Shown here piece by piece: positions 7,117 through 14,910 of a stretch of DNA of 16,180 nt. Both the position numbers and the translations under genes were made by a program. The number at the start of each line of letters is the position of its first letter. Position 1 is the stretch's first letter. Under the pieces are notes generated by a model, which saw only the letters and a list, made by a program, of their open reading frames with translations, was not told the origin of the DNA and searched no databases. The DNA comes from DAOVRL01 sp964459805 (GTDB lineage Bacteria > Planctomycetota > Phycisphaerae > Sedimentisphaerales > Anaerobacaceae), in assembly GCA_964459805.1 (NCBI GenBank), contig CAYWOD010000065.1:1-16180 (forward strand), given 5' to 3'.

Positions 7117-8040
7117 ATGTCTTTAGGTAGTAGAGCAATCTCCCGGCGTGACTTACTGTCACGCGGTGTGCAAACCACAGCCGGTATCTTCGCCGCCGGC
7201 ACGCTGTCTTCGTGCGGTTCTCTGCAGAGCGCTCGGACGGCCAAATCCGGCTCTAAGATACGTTTTGGTTTTACGACCTACCAGTGGGGCAAGGACTGGG
7301 ACTTGCCCACGCTGATTGGCAATTGCCAAAAGGTCGGTGTTTTCGGCGCCGAATTGCGAACGAGCCAATCATACGCGCACGGCGTCGAGCTGGAGCTCGA
7401 TGCCCGGCAGCGCGGGGACGTTAAGAAACGTTTCGAGGACAGCCCTGTTGCGTTAGTGGGTATTGCGACCAGTGAGCGGTTTGATTCCCCCGACCCTGAG
7501 AAGCTAAAAGCGGCGATTGAGAACACCAAGGCCTACATCAAGCTCAGCCACGATATAGGCGGCAGCGGCGTAAGAGTGTTCCCGAATAGCTTCCACAACA
7601 ATGTGCCCCGCGAGAAGACGATCGAGCAGATAGGCAAATCATTGAACATAGTCGGCGCGGTTGCCGGCGACTACGGCCAGCAGGTCCGGCTCGAGGCGCA
7701 CGGCGCCGCCGGCGAACTGCCCACCCTCAAGGCGATTATGGACCACGTTAGCGAGGCCAGTGTCCGCGTGAAGCTAAACTGCGACAAAAGAGACGTCAAG
7801 GGCGAGGGGTTCGAGCACAATTTCAACCTCGTTAAGGACCTCCTCGGCTACACCATCCACGCCCACGATTTCAAGGACCCCGGATACCCTTACCAGTTGA
7901 TGATTGATTTGCTCGTAAAAATGGGCTGGGCCGGCTGGATACTATTGGAGAACAGCAGCAAAGTCCCTGACCGCCTGGCAGCCCTGATCGAGCAGAGGCG
8001 GATATTCGAGAACATGCTCCAAAAATCGCTTGGGGCCTGA
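7117..8040 (+). CDS. Tat-exported sugar phosphate isomerase/epimerase-like TIM barrel protein
   Basis: This 307-residue protein has the xylose-isomerase-like TIM-barrel fold (AP endonuclease 2 / sugar epimerase superfamily). The N-terminus SRRDLLSRG is a twin-arginine signal. LSSC at 30-33 is a lipobox, so this is probably a Tat-exported lipoprotein. The barrel begins at KIRFGFTTYQWG near 48. Likely metal or substrate ligands are Glu193 (RLEAHG), Asp223 (LNCD), His248/His250/Asp251 (IHAHDFKD) and Glu278 (ILLENS), the usual end-of-strand positions. Substrates are unknown; family members isomerise, epimerise or eliminate on sugars and keto-sugars. AAGGAG lies 7 nt before ATG. It sits behind the Tat-exported oxidoreductase, which suggests a shared envelope sugar pathway, although a repeat separates them and co-transcription is not shown. 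Confidence 0.86.
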   Translation: MSLGSRAISRRDLLSRGVQTTAGIFAAGTLSSCGSLQSARTAKSGSKIRFGFTTYQWGKDWDLPTLIGNCQKVGVFGAELRTSQSYAHGVELELDARQRGDVKKRFEDSPVALVGIATSERFDSPDPEKLKAAIENTKAYIKLSHDIGGSGVRVFPNSFHNNVPREKTIEQIGKSLNIVGAVAGDYGQQVRLEAHGAAGELPTLKAIMDHVSEASVRVKLNCDKRDVKGEGFEHNFNLVKDLLGYTIHAHDFKDPGYPYQLMIDLLVKMGWAGWILLENSSKVPDRLAALIEQRRIFENMLQKSLGA

Positions 8041-8105
8041 GTCCTGCATCGAAAACGACGGATTGAGGAATACGGACAGAGGCACAAGACAACGATACCT
8101 TTCCT

Positions 8106-9020
8106 ATGATGATCTACTTAAAGCTGTTATTGACGACAGTATTCTGGGGTGGCGCCTTTATTGCCGGGAGATTCGTTTCCCAGAACGTCGGGCCTTTTTC
8201 AATTGCCTTTTTGCGATTTGCCATAGCTTCGGCATTTCTACTTTTGCTGACCTGGAAGATTGAAGGCAGGCTTGCCCCCTTGAAGATGTCACAGCTCTTG
8301 CCGGTTGTTCTGCTCGGATTGACGGGAGTTTTTGCATACAATGCCATGTTCTTCAAAGGACTCCAAACGGTTGAAGCAAGCAGGGCGGCCCTGATTATCG
8401 CAACCTGCCCGATATTTATCACAATCGCATCGGCCATTTTCTTCAGAGAAAAAATCAATCTGTCAAAAGTGCTTGGCATAATCATTTCAGTCTGCGGCGC
8501 AATAATTGTCATATCCAGAGGCCATCCACTCAAAATGTTCGACAGAAATCTGGGTGTGGGGGATCTCTACATATTTTGCTGTGTCTTGAACTGGGTCGCC
8601 TACTCTTTGATAGGTAAAACGGTGATGAAAGCCCTTTCGCCGCTTGTGGCCGTGTCATATTCGGCTGTAATCGGCACCGTTGCTTTATTTGTTCCAGCTT
8701 TGTTTGAAGGCCTGATACGAAACATCGGGCACCACTCGGCGATGGACTGGTTAAGTATCCTTTATCTGGGGATTTTTGCAACTGTGATAGGATTTGTCTG
8801 GTATTACGAGGGTGTAAAGCGCATCGGCCCCGTCAAATCAGGTCTGTTTATCAATTTCGTCCCGATATTTGCTATCTTGCTTGCTTTTTTGATTTTGGGA
8901 GAGGAAATTACGTTGTCGCTGGCAATCGGTGCGGTACTGGTTTTCTCCGGCGTATATTTGACAAACAGAGCGCCCAGAGCAAGGACAATGCAATCTCGTA
9001 GCCTCTTTCGGCGGTTTTGA
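8106..9020 (+). CDS. EamA/DMT-family transporter (first of a pair)
   Basis: This 304-residue inner-membrane permease of the drug/metabolite transporter superfamily has about ten hydrophobic segments and a two-fold repeat. The first half starts LLLTTVFWGGAFIAGRFVSQ. The second starts DLYIFCCVLNWVAYSLIGK and ends with the typical FINFVPIFAILLAFLILGEEIT...GAVLVFSGVYL. It probably exports a small metabolite or takes part in exchange; the substrate is not predictable. The start is ATG at 8106 (a second ATG follows at once) and no good ribosome binding site is visible. The next gene, of the same family, begins 27 nt after the stop. Base use in both permeases is visibly more AT-rich than in the sugar genes upstream, which may reflect membrane codons or separate origin. 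Confidence 0.88.
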   Translation: MMIYLKLLLTTVFWGGAFIAGRFVSQNVGPFSIAFLRFAIASAFLLLLTWKIEGRLAPLKMSQLLPVVLLGLTGVFAYNAMFFKGLQTVEASRAALIIATCPIFITIASAIFFREKINLSKVLGIIISVCGAIIVISRGHPLKMFDRNLGVGDLYIFCCVLNWVAYSLIGKTVMKALSPLVAVSYSAVIGTVALFVPALFEGLIRNIGHHSAMDWLSILYLGIFATVIGFVWYYEGVKRIGPVKSGLFINFVPIFAILLAFLILGEEITLSLAIGAVLVFSGVYLTNRAPRARTMQSRSLFRRF

Positions 9021-9047
9021 ACATTATCTGAACATCGAACCGGTAGT

Positions 9048-9926
9048 ATGTTTCGAATGAATACCAAGACGACAGGTGTCGCCGCCATCATCGGGGCCAG
9101 CCTGATGTGGGCGATTGAGCCGATCTTTGCCAAGCTGGCTTACGAAAGCTCGGATTATCTTCAGACCTCAGCCATCCGAGCGATAGGTGTCGCCGTGACC
9201 GCCCTTGTCTATGTTATCCTGACCAACAAGGGAAATCTCAAGGTTAGTCGGAAGCAGCTTTCCGTATTGGTTTACATTGCCTTAGCAGGCACGATGGTCG
9301 CAGATTTATTGTATCTGTTTGCGCTGGAGAAGATTCCGGTAATCAACGCCGTTCTGATCGGTCACATGCAGCCCATATTCGTGGTCCTGATAGGATATTT
9401 CCTCCTTAGGGAAGACAAGCTCACAGGATATGATTACGTTGGTATATGTATCATGATCTCCGCGGGACTGCTTGTGACCACGAAAACACCTGCGAACCTC
9501 ACTGCGATGAAATTAGGCGCCGCCGGCGACCTTTTGGTGTTGTTGGCAACAGTGGCCTGGGCGACAACCGGCATAGCAATGAGGAAATATCTCCGTCAGC
9601 TCAACGCCGGCGTGGTGACCTTTTATAGGTTCTCGATTGCCTCGATAATCTTCGTGACATATTTGCTGCTCACTTCGACCATAGTCCTTTCGAGCATGTA
9701 TCAAATCCTCGTGGGCGTGACGGTCGGCATTGGGACCATACTCTACTACGAAGGATTAAAACGAATCAAGGCCGCTCAGGTTTCCGCCCTGGAGCTTTCG
9801 ACCCCCCTTTTTGCCTCGTTATTGAGTTTTCTGATCCTCGATGAGTTGGTTACAATAATGCAGATATTCGGCATCGTTCTGCTGATTGTCGGCGTGTATT
9901 TCCTGTCGAGGAAAGAAGAGGCATAA
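9048..9926 (+). CDS. EamA/DMT-family transporter (second of a pair)
   Basis: This is a 292-residue ten-helix permease of the same superfamily as the preceding gene but clearly not a recent duplicate. The first EamA half begins VAAIIGASLMWAIEPIFAKLAYESSDY and ends with PIFVVLIGYFLLREDKLTGYDYVGI. The second begins GDLLVLLATVAWATTGIAMRK and ends LSTPLFASLLSFLILDELVTIMQIFGIVLLIVGVYFLSRK. ATG 9048 is the first start; ATG 9057 (MNTKTTG) is equally possible, since neither has a clear ribosome binding site. The 27-nt spacing suggests co-transcription with the first permease, possibly forming a hetero-oligomer or serving related substrates. Confidence 0.88.
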   Translation: MFRMNTKTTGVAAIIGASLMWAIEPIFAKLAYESSDYLQTSAIRAIGVAVTALVYVILTNKGNLKVSRKQLSVLVYIALAGTMVADLLYLFALEKIPVINAVLIGHMQPIFVVLIGYFLLREDKLTGYDYVGICIMISAGLLVTTKTPANLTAMKLGAAGDLLVLLATVAWATTGIAMRKYLRQLNAGVVTFYRFSIASIIFVTYLLLTSTIVLSSMYQILVGVTVGIGTILYYEGLKRIKAAQVSALELSTPLFASLLSFLILDELVTIMQIFGIVLLIVGVYFLSRKEEA

Positions 9927-9940
9927 TTCTAACAGGACTT

Positions 9941-9968
9941 TTGCACAAGTGTTATTCTAAATTATAGT
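9941..9968 (+). promoter_or_regulatory. possible promoter of the GNAT gene
   Basis: TTGCAC (9941-9946), a 16-nt spacer and TATAGT (9963-9968, 5/6 match to -10) precede the ATG at 9989 by 20 nt. This leaves a very short leader. Confidence 0.35.
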
Positions 9969-9988
9969 CGAATAGCGAGAGACGAACA

Positions 9989-10453
9989 ATGCCACAGGAT
10001 ATACAAGTCAGATTAGCTGAGAGTCGTGATGCGGGTGCAATTGTCAAATTCAACGTCGCGCTGGTCCTCGAAACAGAACATAAGGAGCTGTTACTACCTG
10101 TAGTGACCAGGGGCGTGCGTGCGCTTTTCGAGAATCCGCAGCATGGATTCTATTTAGTGGCCGAGACCGCAGACGAAGTTGTAGGCTCTTTGATGATTAC
10201 GTACGAATGGAGCGACTGGCGCTGCGGGGTGTTCTGGTGGATTCAGAGCGTCTATGTCAAGCCGGAGTTTCGCCGCCGGGGTGTCTTCAGAAAACTGCAC
10301 GAATTCCTAAGAGTTAGGGCCGCACAGGACCCTGACGTCTGCGGGTTTCGCCTCTATTTCGAACAATCCAATGACGTCGCCCAAACCACATACGGCAAAA
10401 TCGGCATGACGAAAACAGCCTATGGTGTCTTCGAGCAGGAATTTCAACTGTAG
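9989..10453 (+). CDS. GNAT-family N-acetyltransferase
   Basis: This 154-residue cytoplasmic protein has a GNAT fold and would transfer an acetyl group from acetyl-CoA to an amine; the acceptor is unknown. The N-terminal region VRLAESRDAGAIVKFN is the usual beta1-alpha1 start. The acetyl-CoA site is at IQSVYVKPEFRRRGVFRKL (about 86-104), where RRRGVF replaces the standard RxxGxG and lacks the second glycine, as in one common GNAT subgroup. The C-terminal FEQSNDVAQTTYGKIGMTKTAYGVFE is the familiar N...A...Y...GM/F pattern. Length is typical. No strong ribosome binding site is present (GAGAG at about 9979-9983). It is a single gene with a possible own promoter after the permease pair. Confidence 0.85.
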   Translation: MPQDIQVRLAESRDAGAIVKFNVALVLETEHKELLLPVVTRGVRALFENPQHGFYLVAETADEVVGSLMITYEWSDWRCGVFWWIQSVYVKPEFRRRGVFRKLHEFLRVRAAQDPDVCGFRLYFEQSNDVAQTTYGKIGMTKTAYGVFEQEFQL

Positions 10454-10528
10454 CCGACGGGCGGCTCGGATCGCTACTGTCTTGTGACGGTGCCGCTTAG
10501 CGATTTACCGTCCTCATTTTCAGGCCGG

Positions 10529-10618
10529 GCGGGGTGTGGCTAATTTTTCCGGCACAATATAAGGCCTTCTCTGATATAGGCTTGCACCGTGTGTCATTGC
10601 GAAGGAGCGGAGGGGCTG
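10529..10618 (+). repeat. dispersed repeat, half copy (family C + B left end)
   Basis: The block GCGGGGTGTGGCTAATTT continuing to about 10556, and a second block GTCATTGCGAAGGAGC from 10593, recur at 16015 and 16079 with exactly the same 64-nt offset and a diverged middle. Here the right half of the hairpin element is missing. The repeat ends close to the stop codon (10627) of the dockerin-protein gene. Confidence 0.75.
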
Positions 10619-10626
10619 GGGTAGCT

Positions 10627-13089
10627 TTAGGGTGCGGACCAACTGGTTTTGGCGTGCCAATCCTCGGCAAAGACGGCGAAGTCGGTGGTATCGACAAACC
10701 CGTTCCTATTTACATCGCCGGACAGGTGGCTTGTGTTACCGAGCCAGCTTCGTACCCAGTACAGAAGGTCACGATGCTCCACAACACCATCGTTGCTCAA
10801 ATCGCATCGTATGGCCCAATCATAGGGAGGGATACTTGCGTAAGCGGTGCCGCCATAAGCGCCCATGTTTGTGCGCAGGTTTTGTCCCCACTGGTTGCGC
10901 GGATCGACACTGATCGTCAGTGGCTCGTCGCCCAGCGGAAAGCCGGGATTACCTGCGTCGATGCATTTGCTGGTTACAATATCCCAGACCCACAACTTCA
11001 TACCTTGGTCCCAGCGCCAGCCTCGACTCTTCAGGTGGTAATCACCTTCGACCCAGGTGTCGTCCGTCGTCTGGGGTGTCCCATTGTGATTCCAATAGCC
11101 CGGCACCACAAAGTAGGGATCGGAACTGATACAGCCCTCACCCGGGCTGCCGCCCTGAACACAACTGTAGGTGATGTCACTTACGTCATAGAGCTGGCTG
11201 GCGCAATCGCAAGCGATATTATTCCATATAATGGAGTTACTTATCGAGCCGTCGTGGCTGTGAATTCCGCCACCACGGATGTGCGCTTTGTTGCCGGTGA
11301 TGGTGCAATAGGTGATGGTTCCCGCGCTGGCGTAGGCAGCGCCGCCGTATTGGGCTGAGTTGCTGCTGAAGATGCAGTTGGTCAGCACTTGGCTGGTGTT
11401 TGCGTGGCTGGCGTCGTGTGGTATATTCAGCCTGGATGCGTGTTCGGCCAGCATCTGGTCGGAGTCGCGATAATTGCAGAGCCCGCCACCGAAGGAGGCG
11501 GAGTTGTTCCTGAACGTGCAATTTACGAGCCTTGGACTCCCATAACAGTCTGCGAAGCCCGCGCCGGCAAATGCTGAGTTGGCAATAAAGGTGCAATTAA
11601 TCAGGTTTGGCTCAGAATCACCATAACTGCAAGCGCCGCCCCCAAGGAAGGCCGAGTTGTTAATGAAAACGCAGTTAATAAGTGTCGGGCTGCCGGAGGT
11701 GATGAGAATGCCGCCACCACAGCCGGCCAGGGAATTGCCGTCGGCGTTTCCCCGGGTGATAATGAAACCGTCGAGCACAGCGGTGCAATCCGTGGCGTCG
11801 CAGGTCACGACGTGGTAGCTGCAGTGTGCCGGTGCGCTGCTGAGGATTGTCTTGTGGGTGTTGGGGTCACGTGCAAGCCATTCACCTCCTGCGGGCGGGA
11901 AACCGCCATAGACGTTCACGGCACCAACGAGTGAGAACGTTGCTTCGCGATCACCGGGAGTCTGGTTTGCTCCGAGGTCCGGCCAGTACGTGCCGGCTGC
12001 GACGAATATCTCACTATCGGTGATCTGGAGCGCGTCCTGAAGGTGCTTGTATGCATTCTGCCACGACGTGCCATTGTTTGTGCCTGAGGAGCCGGCATCA
12101 ACATACAGACGTTTGCGAATCGCCGCCCGCTGGATACGGCGCCGGCTGAATCCACCTTCTCCGTCATCAGACCAAACGATCGTGTTGCCGAAGACGGCGG
12201 GGCAATATTGCCAGCCGGTTTCCGTACAGATTGGAAATTCTTTAGCGGTATCAATCAGGTATCCGTAGATATCCGTTCCCGAGTTATTCGCATTGCGGTA
12301 ATCACCCCACACCAGGACGTTATCGAACATATCAAGCCAATCCAAACCACCGGGGACTGAAACATATCTACAGTCGTCGGTAGCCCAATCGTAGATGCCG
12401 ATGCTCGAAGGCTTTGTCGGACTGAGCACATTTTCATAGGCAATGGTGCCGGCGAAAATTGTCGCATCTCTTTGGTAGCTTGGCCCGGTAGCTATCTCGA
12501 CCTCAGTGCGCTCATCCAGATCGTAAGCATACACATCCCAGTTGCCGTTGCGATAGTCACCCCAGACAACGACGTTGTCGAAGACAGCGGGTTTCCACTT
12601 ATTGCCGAGTGCACCTGATATGCGGAAGGCTTTTTTCTCCATGATGGAATAGGCCCAGATTTCGGGCCAGGAAGGATATCCGCCTGTTCTCCAGACCACC
12701 GTATCTGCATGTATTGCGGGGTCCACCTGGTTGCCTGCGGCGACGTACGGCAGCCGCTCTTCTACGTCGGTTTTGAGGTTGTAGCTATAGATGTGGTAAT
12801 CACCCTCACGGGCATCCTGCCAGACGACGAATTCTCTGTAAATGCTGGGATTGAGGGCCTTACCTGAATCGCTTATTCGGATTTCCTGTCCTGATGAGAG
12901 GTTCTTTGCATAAATGTCATAGCTACCGGTGCGATTGTCGTGCCAAACCACCCAGTCGAGCCAAACGTCAGGCTTGCCCTGGTGGTTCGCTTCCGTGCAG
13001 AAAGGAGGCTGCGGCAGAACACCCTGGGTGGTCAAAGGCCAGCACAAGATGAGAAACTCAATAGCTGCAGCCCACAATAGTGTTTTCAT
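10627..13089 (-). CDS. Secreted beta-propeller / right-handed beta-helix protein with dockerin-like C-terminus
   Basis: This 820-residue exported protein has three parts. Residues 1-23 are a signal peptide. Residues about 36-310 contain five to six repeats with the core VVWxDxRNGxxDIYxYxL and PAIxxNxVVW spaced by roughly 45-50 residues, a TolB-like propeller. Residues 328-745 are a right-handed beta-helix. They open with the cap motif LYVDAGSSGTNNGTSWQNAY and continue with repeated LINCTFxxNSAxxGGG rungs rich in Cys and Asn. Residues 762-812 carry two dockerin-like EF-hand loops (DLSNDGVVEHRDL and DVNRNGFVDTTDFAVFAEDW). Function is unknown; binding or processing of a polymer at the surface is inferred. 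No catalytic motif is recognised. ATG 13089 is preferred; a TTG at 13107 in the same frame is possible. No strong ribosome binding site is visible. Confidence 0.87.
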   Translation of the reverse strand: MKTLLWAAAIEFLILCWPLTTQGVLPQPPFCTEANHQGKPDVWLDWVVWHDNRTGSYDIYAKNLSSGQEIRISDSGKALNPSIYREFVVWQDAREGDYHIYSYNLKTDVEERLPYVAAGNQVDPAIHADTVVWRTGGYPSWPEIWAYSIMEKKAFRISGALGNKWKPAVFDNVVVWGDYRNGNWDVYAYDLDERTEVEIATGPSYQRDATIFAGTIAYENVLSPTKPSSIGIYDWATDDCRYVSVPGGLDWLDMFDNVLVWGDYRNANNSGTDIYGYLIDTAKEFPICTETGWQYCPAVFGNTIVWSDDGEGGFSRRRIQRAAIRKRLYVDAGSSGTNNGTSWQNAYKHLQDALQITDSEIFVAAGTYWPDLGANQTPGDREATFSLVGAVNVYGGFPPAGGEWLARDPNTHKTILSSAPAHCSYHVVTCDATDCTAVLDGFIITRGNADGNSLAGCGGGILITSGSPTLINCVFINNSAFLGGGACSYGDSEPNLINCTFIANSAFAGAGFADCYGSPRLVNCTFRNNSASFGGGLCNYRDSDQMLAEHASRLNIPHDASHANTSQVLTNCIFSSNSAQYGGAAYASAGTITYCTITGNKAHIRGGGIHSHDGSISNSIIWNNIACDCASQLYDVSDITYSCVQGGSPGEGCISSDPYFVVPGYWNHNGTPQTTDDTWVEGDYHLKSRGWRWDQGMKLWVWDIVTSKCIDAGNPGFPLGDEPLTISVDPRNQWGQNLRTNMGAYGGTAYASIPPYDWAIRCDLSNDGVVEHRDLLYWVRSWLGNTSHLSGDVNRNGFVDTTDFAVFAEDWHAKTSWSAP

Positions 13090-13181
13090 AATTAAGTTTT
13101 GTTCCAAGAGCGATCAAGATTTTCCGGGTCAGGGTGAGTGCTTAAACGATGGCGGTTGCGAATTCCATCGGGATACGCTAA

Positions 13182-13202
13182 GCGGCGCGGGTAACGCGCC
13201 GC
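13182..13202. repeat. perfect 8-bp GC hairpin upstream of the dockerin-protein gene
   Basis: GCGGCGCG-GGTAA-CGCGCCGC is a perfect 8-bp stem with a 5-nt loop. A second stem, CGATGG/CCATCG (13147-13152 / 13165-13170), is adjacent. Both would lie in the 5' leader or promoter region of the minus-strand gene starting at 13089. Role unknown; no T-tract follows on either strand. Confidence 0.5.
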
Positions 13203-13643
13203 ATACGTGATTATATCACCACTGACCTGTGTTGCTCCGGAAGAATCGCCACGGGCCAATTCAACTCAAGAGAGCGGGCATACAGTTCGCCGAGATCGAC
13301 GCAGCCGCAGTTGAGTTTAAGCCGACAGCCAACGTACGGACAAGAAACATGTTCACATAATTAATCGTGGTAGTGTTTCCGGTGTGAAGTGCTACCTCAA
13401 AATTAGCCTTTCACATCACCACTCTGCGAGTAGTATGACAGGCTGGGAGGATATGTCAAGGAAATTATCGAGGTTTTTCAGCGATATTCTGAAGTTACCG
13501 CCGTAGGGCCCCATATCCGACTTTTGAGGCGCCAGACGGCTCATTTACAACGTCGGCGTCAATGACCATAGTACCTCATAGCATTTGAATTTGTGGATAG
13601 ATGTGTTTCCAATTTGATACGGAATTCAACCCATTACCAAACT

Positions 13644-13669
13644 GGATTCCCGCTTTCGCGGGAATGACA
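13644..13669 (+). repeat. family A palindromic hairpin
   Basis: This is identical over 26 nt to the copies at 5233 and 7038: GGA, stem TTCCCGC/GCGGGAA, loop TTTC, TGACA. It is isolated in the long non-coding region. Confidence 0.92.
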
Positions 13670-14004
13670 ACTCACAAAAGCAAGTGTAATGGAGTAATAG
13701 TGCTTACGGCCTGATTGCACGCAGCACAGCAGTCCACAACCCGGAGCGCCTCCGCATTTTACCCATTTGTCGCCTACATCCAGGAGGTCCGAATAAACAC
13801 AGTTGCAGGAGAAATTCCAGTTTAGTTTAGGTGGATTTGCGGCATTTTCCGGCATTTTTCGCACACAAACGCGGATCCTCGAATAGTCCGTAGTTGACAC
13901 GATAGAGGCGCACCATTTCGCCCGATAAGGCAAAGTGGATTTTAGTTGTACCAAGGAGTACTTGGAAAGAACCACATGGATGGTGGGTTTTCCTTTTGGA
14001 CAAT

Positions 14005-14895
14005 ATGTCGGCGCTGCTGCGTTGGCTGCAAGAGGGCGTGCGATTTATGACCGAGGATTCGGCCATAACGGTGTTTGACGAATCCGAGCCGGTCTGGAAT
14101 AGCTGTGCCGGCGGCGGACAGATTATCAGGCTTGAGCTGGATATTTTCGGTGAGCCGGTGGATTTGCTCATTTGCGTTGAAAACAAGCAGCCAACGCTGG
14201 CGGATATCGTGCCGTTGGCGCGCGCGGTCTCGACAAAGATCACCGACAAGGTCGCCGAAATGGTGCTCCTCGATGGTGGCCATATTCCCTGCCGCAAGGG
14301 CTGCTCGGCTTGCTGCTATTATCTGGTGTCTCTGGCGGTCCCGGAAGTATTTTGTCTAAGACAGGATACGTTGGCGATGCCTCAGATGCGTCGTCTGTCG
14401 GCCGAGCGGGCCTGTCTTTCGGCGGCACAGCGCATTTTGGGACAGCAGCCTCCGGACTTGTTCGCAGAGGCGGCGAGGGCCGGAACGGCCGACAGCGCCG
14501 CCGAGCTGCTGAACGCTGCGTCAAAGTGGTATGCAGATTTCAAGCTACCCTGTCCTTTTCTCTGCAAGGGCATTTGTACTATTTATGAGCAAAGACCCAT
14601 GGTCTGCCGGGAGCACTCTGTGACCGGTGGTTCCGTGGCCTGTGGCGGCGGGGCCGGCGAGGCCCAGAGAATCTACATTCCGGGCAGAATGTCCGAGGTC
14701 CTGGGCCGCCTGGCGAGTGAGCTTGAGGGTACGAGCGTCGAAGCGCTCATTATGCCGTTTGCGCTGATTTGGGCCGATGAAAACCAGCGGCGCCGGCGGC
14801 GCAGATGGCCTGCCCTGATGATGGTCGAGCGATTCGTAGAAATTGTAAAACAGGAGATATCCAAGAGATCTGCGCAAGTTGTCGCTTCGGCTTGA
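14005..14895 (+). CDS. YkgJ-type cysteine-cluster protein (CxxxCxxCC)
   Basis: This 296-residue cytoplasmic protein carries the CxxxCxxCC zinc/iron-binding motif. The cluster is C96, C100, C103, C104 (IPCRKGCSACCYYL), with a second half C183, C187, C191 (CPFLCKGICTIYEQRPMVC) and C201. This is the arrangement of the YkgJ family, whose biochemical role is not settled. The helical region in between (about 115-175) is Ala/Arg rich. The N-terminal 90 residues precede the cluster and are not a domain I recognise. The start is uncertain: ATG 14005 is used, while ATG 14047 has a better ribosome binding site (AGAGGG, 14031-14036, 10 nt away) and would remove 14 residues; a TTG at 13996 is also open. 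It is convergent with lexA, with 15 nt between the stops. Confidence 0.8.
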   Translation: MSALLRWLQEGVRFMTEDSAITVFDESEPVWNSCAGGGQIIRLELDIFGEPVDLLICVENKQPTLADIVPLARAVSTKITDKVAEMVLLDGGHIPCRKGCSACCYYLVSLAVPEVFCLRQDTLAMPQMRRLSAERACLSAAQRILGQQPPDLFAEAARAGTADSAAELLNAASKWYADFKLPCPFLCKGICTIYEQRPMVCREHSVTGGSVACGGGAGEAQRIYIPGRMSEVLGRLASELEGTSVEALIMPFALIWADENQRRRRRRWPALMMVERFVEIVKQEISKRSAQVVASA

Positions 14896-14910
14896 GCCTT
14901 AATGTGCTGT

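Larger units (their letters stand above)
13090..14004. other. long non-coding region
   Basis: About 900 nt lie between two divergent genes without a gene I can support. It holds two tandem hairpins (13147-13170 and 13182-13202), a family A repeat (13644-13669), a short tandem duplication (CGGCATTTT twice, about 13837-13858) and a small dyad CCAAG-GAGTA-CTTGG (13951-13965). A minus-strand frame at 13634-13975 (113 codons) starts with GTG, has no ribosome binding site and translates through the family A repeat at its end. Confidence 0.5.

Noticed and set aside
8106..9926. Recent tandem duplication of the two permeases
   Set aside because: Both are EamA-type, but their sequences differ throughout (termini, loops and helix composition), so any duplication is ancient.
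10534..11358. 274-codon plus-strand frame
   Set aside because: It is entirely antisense to the C-terminal third of the dockerin protein and its flanking repeat; the minus-strand frame has clear domain motifs.
13453..13506. 17-codon frame MSRKLSRFFSDILKLPP
   Set aside because: A GGGAGG lies upstream, but only about 2 nt from the ATG, and nothing else supports a peptide.
13634..13975. 113-codon minus-strand frame in the long non-coding region
   Set aside because: It starts with GTG without a ribosome binding site and its C-terminus is the translation of a family A repeat (HSRESGNPVW).
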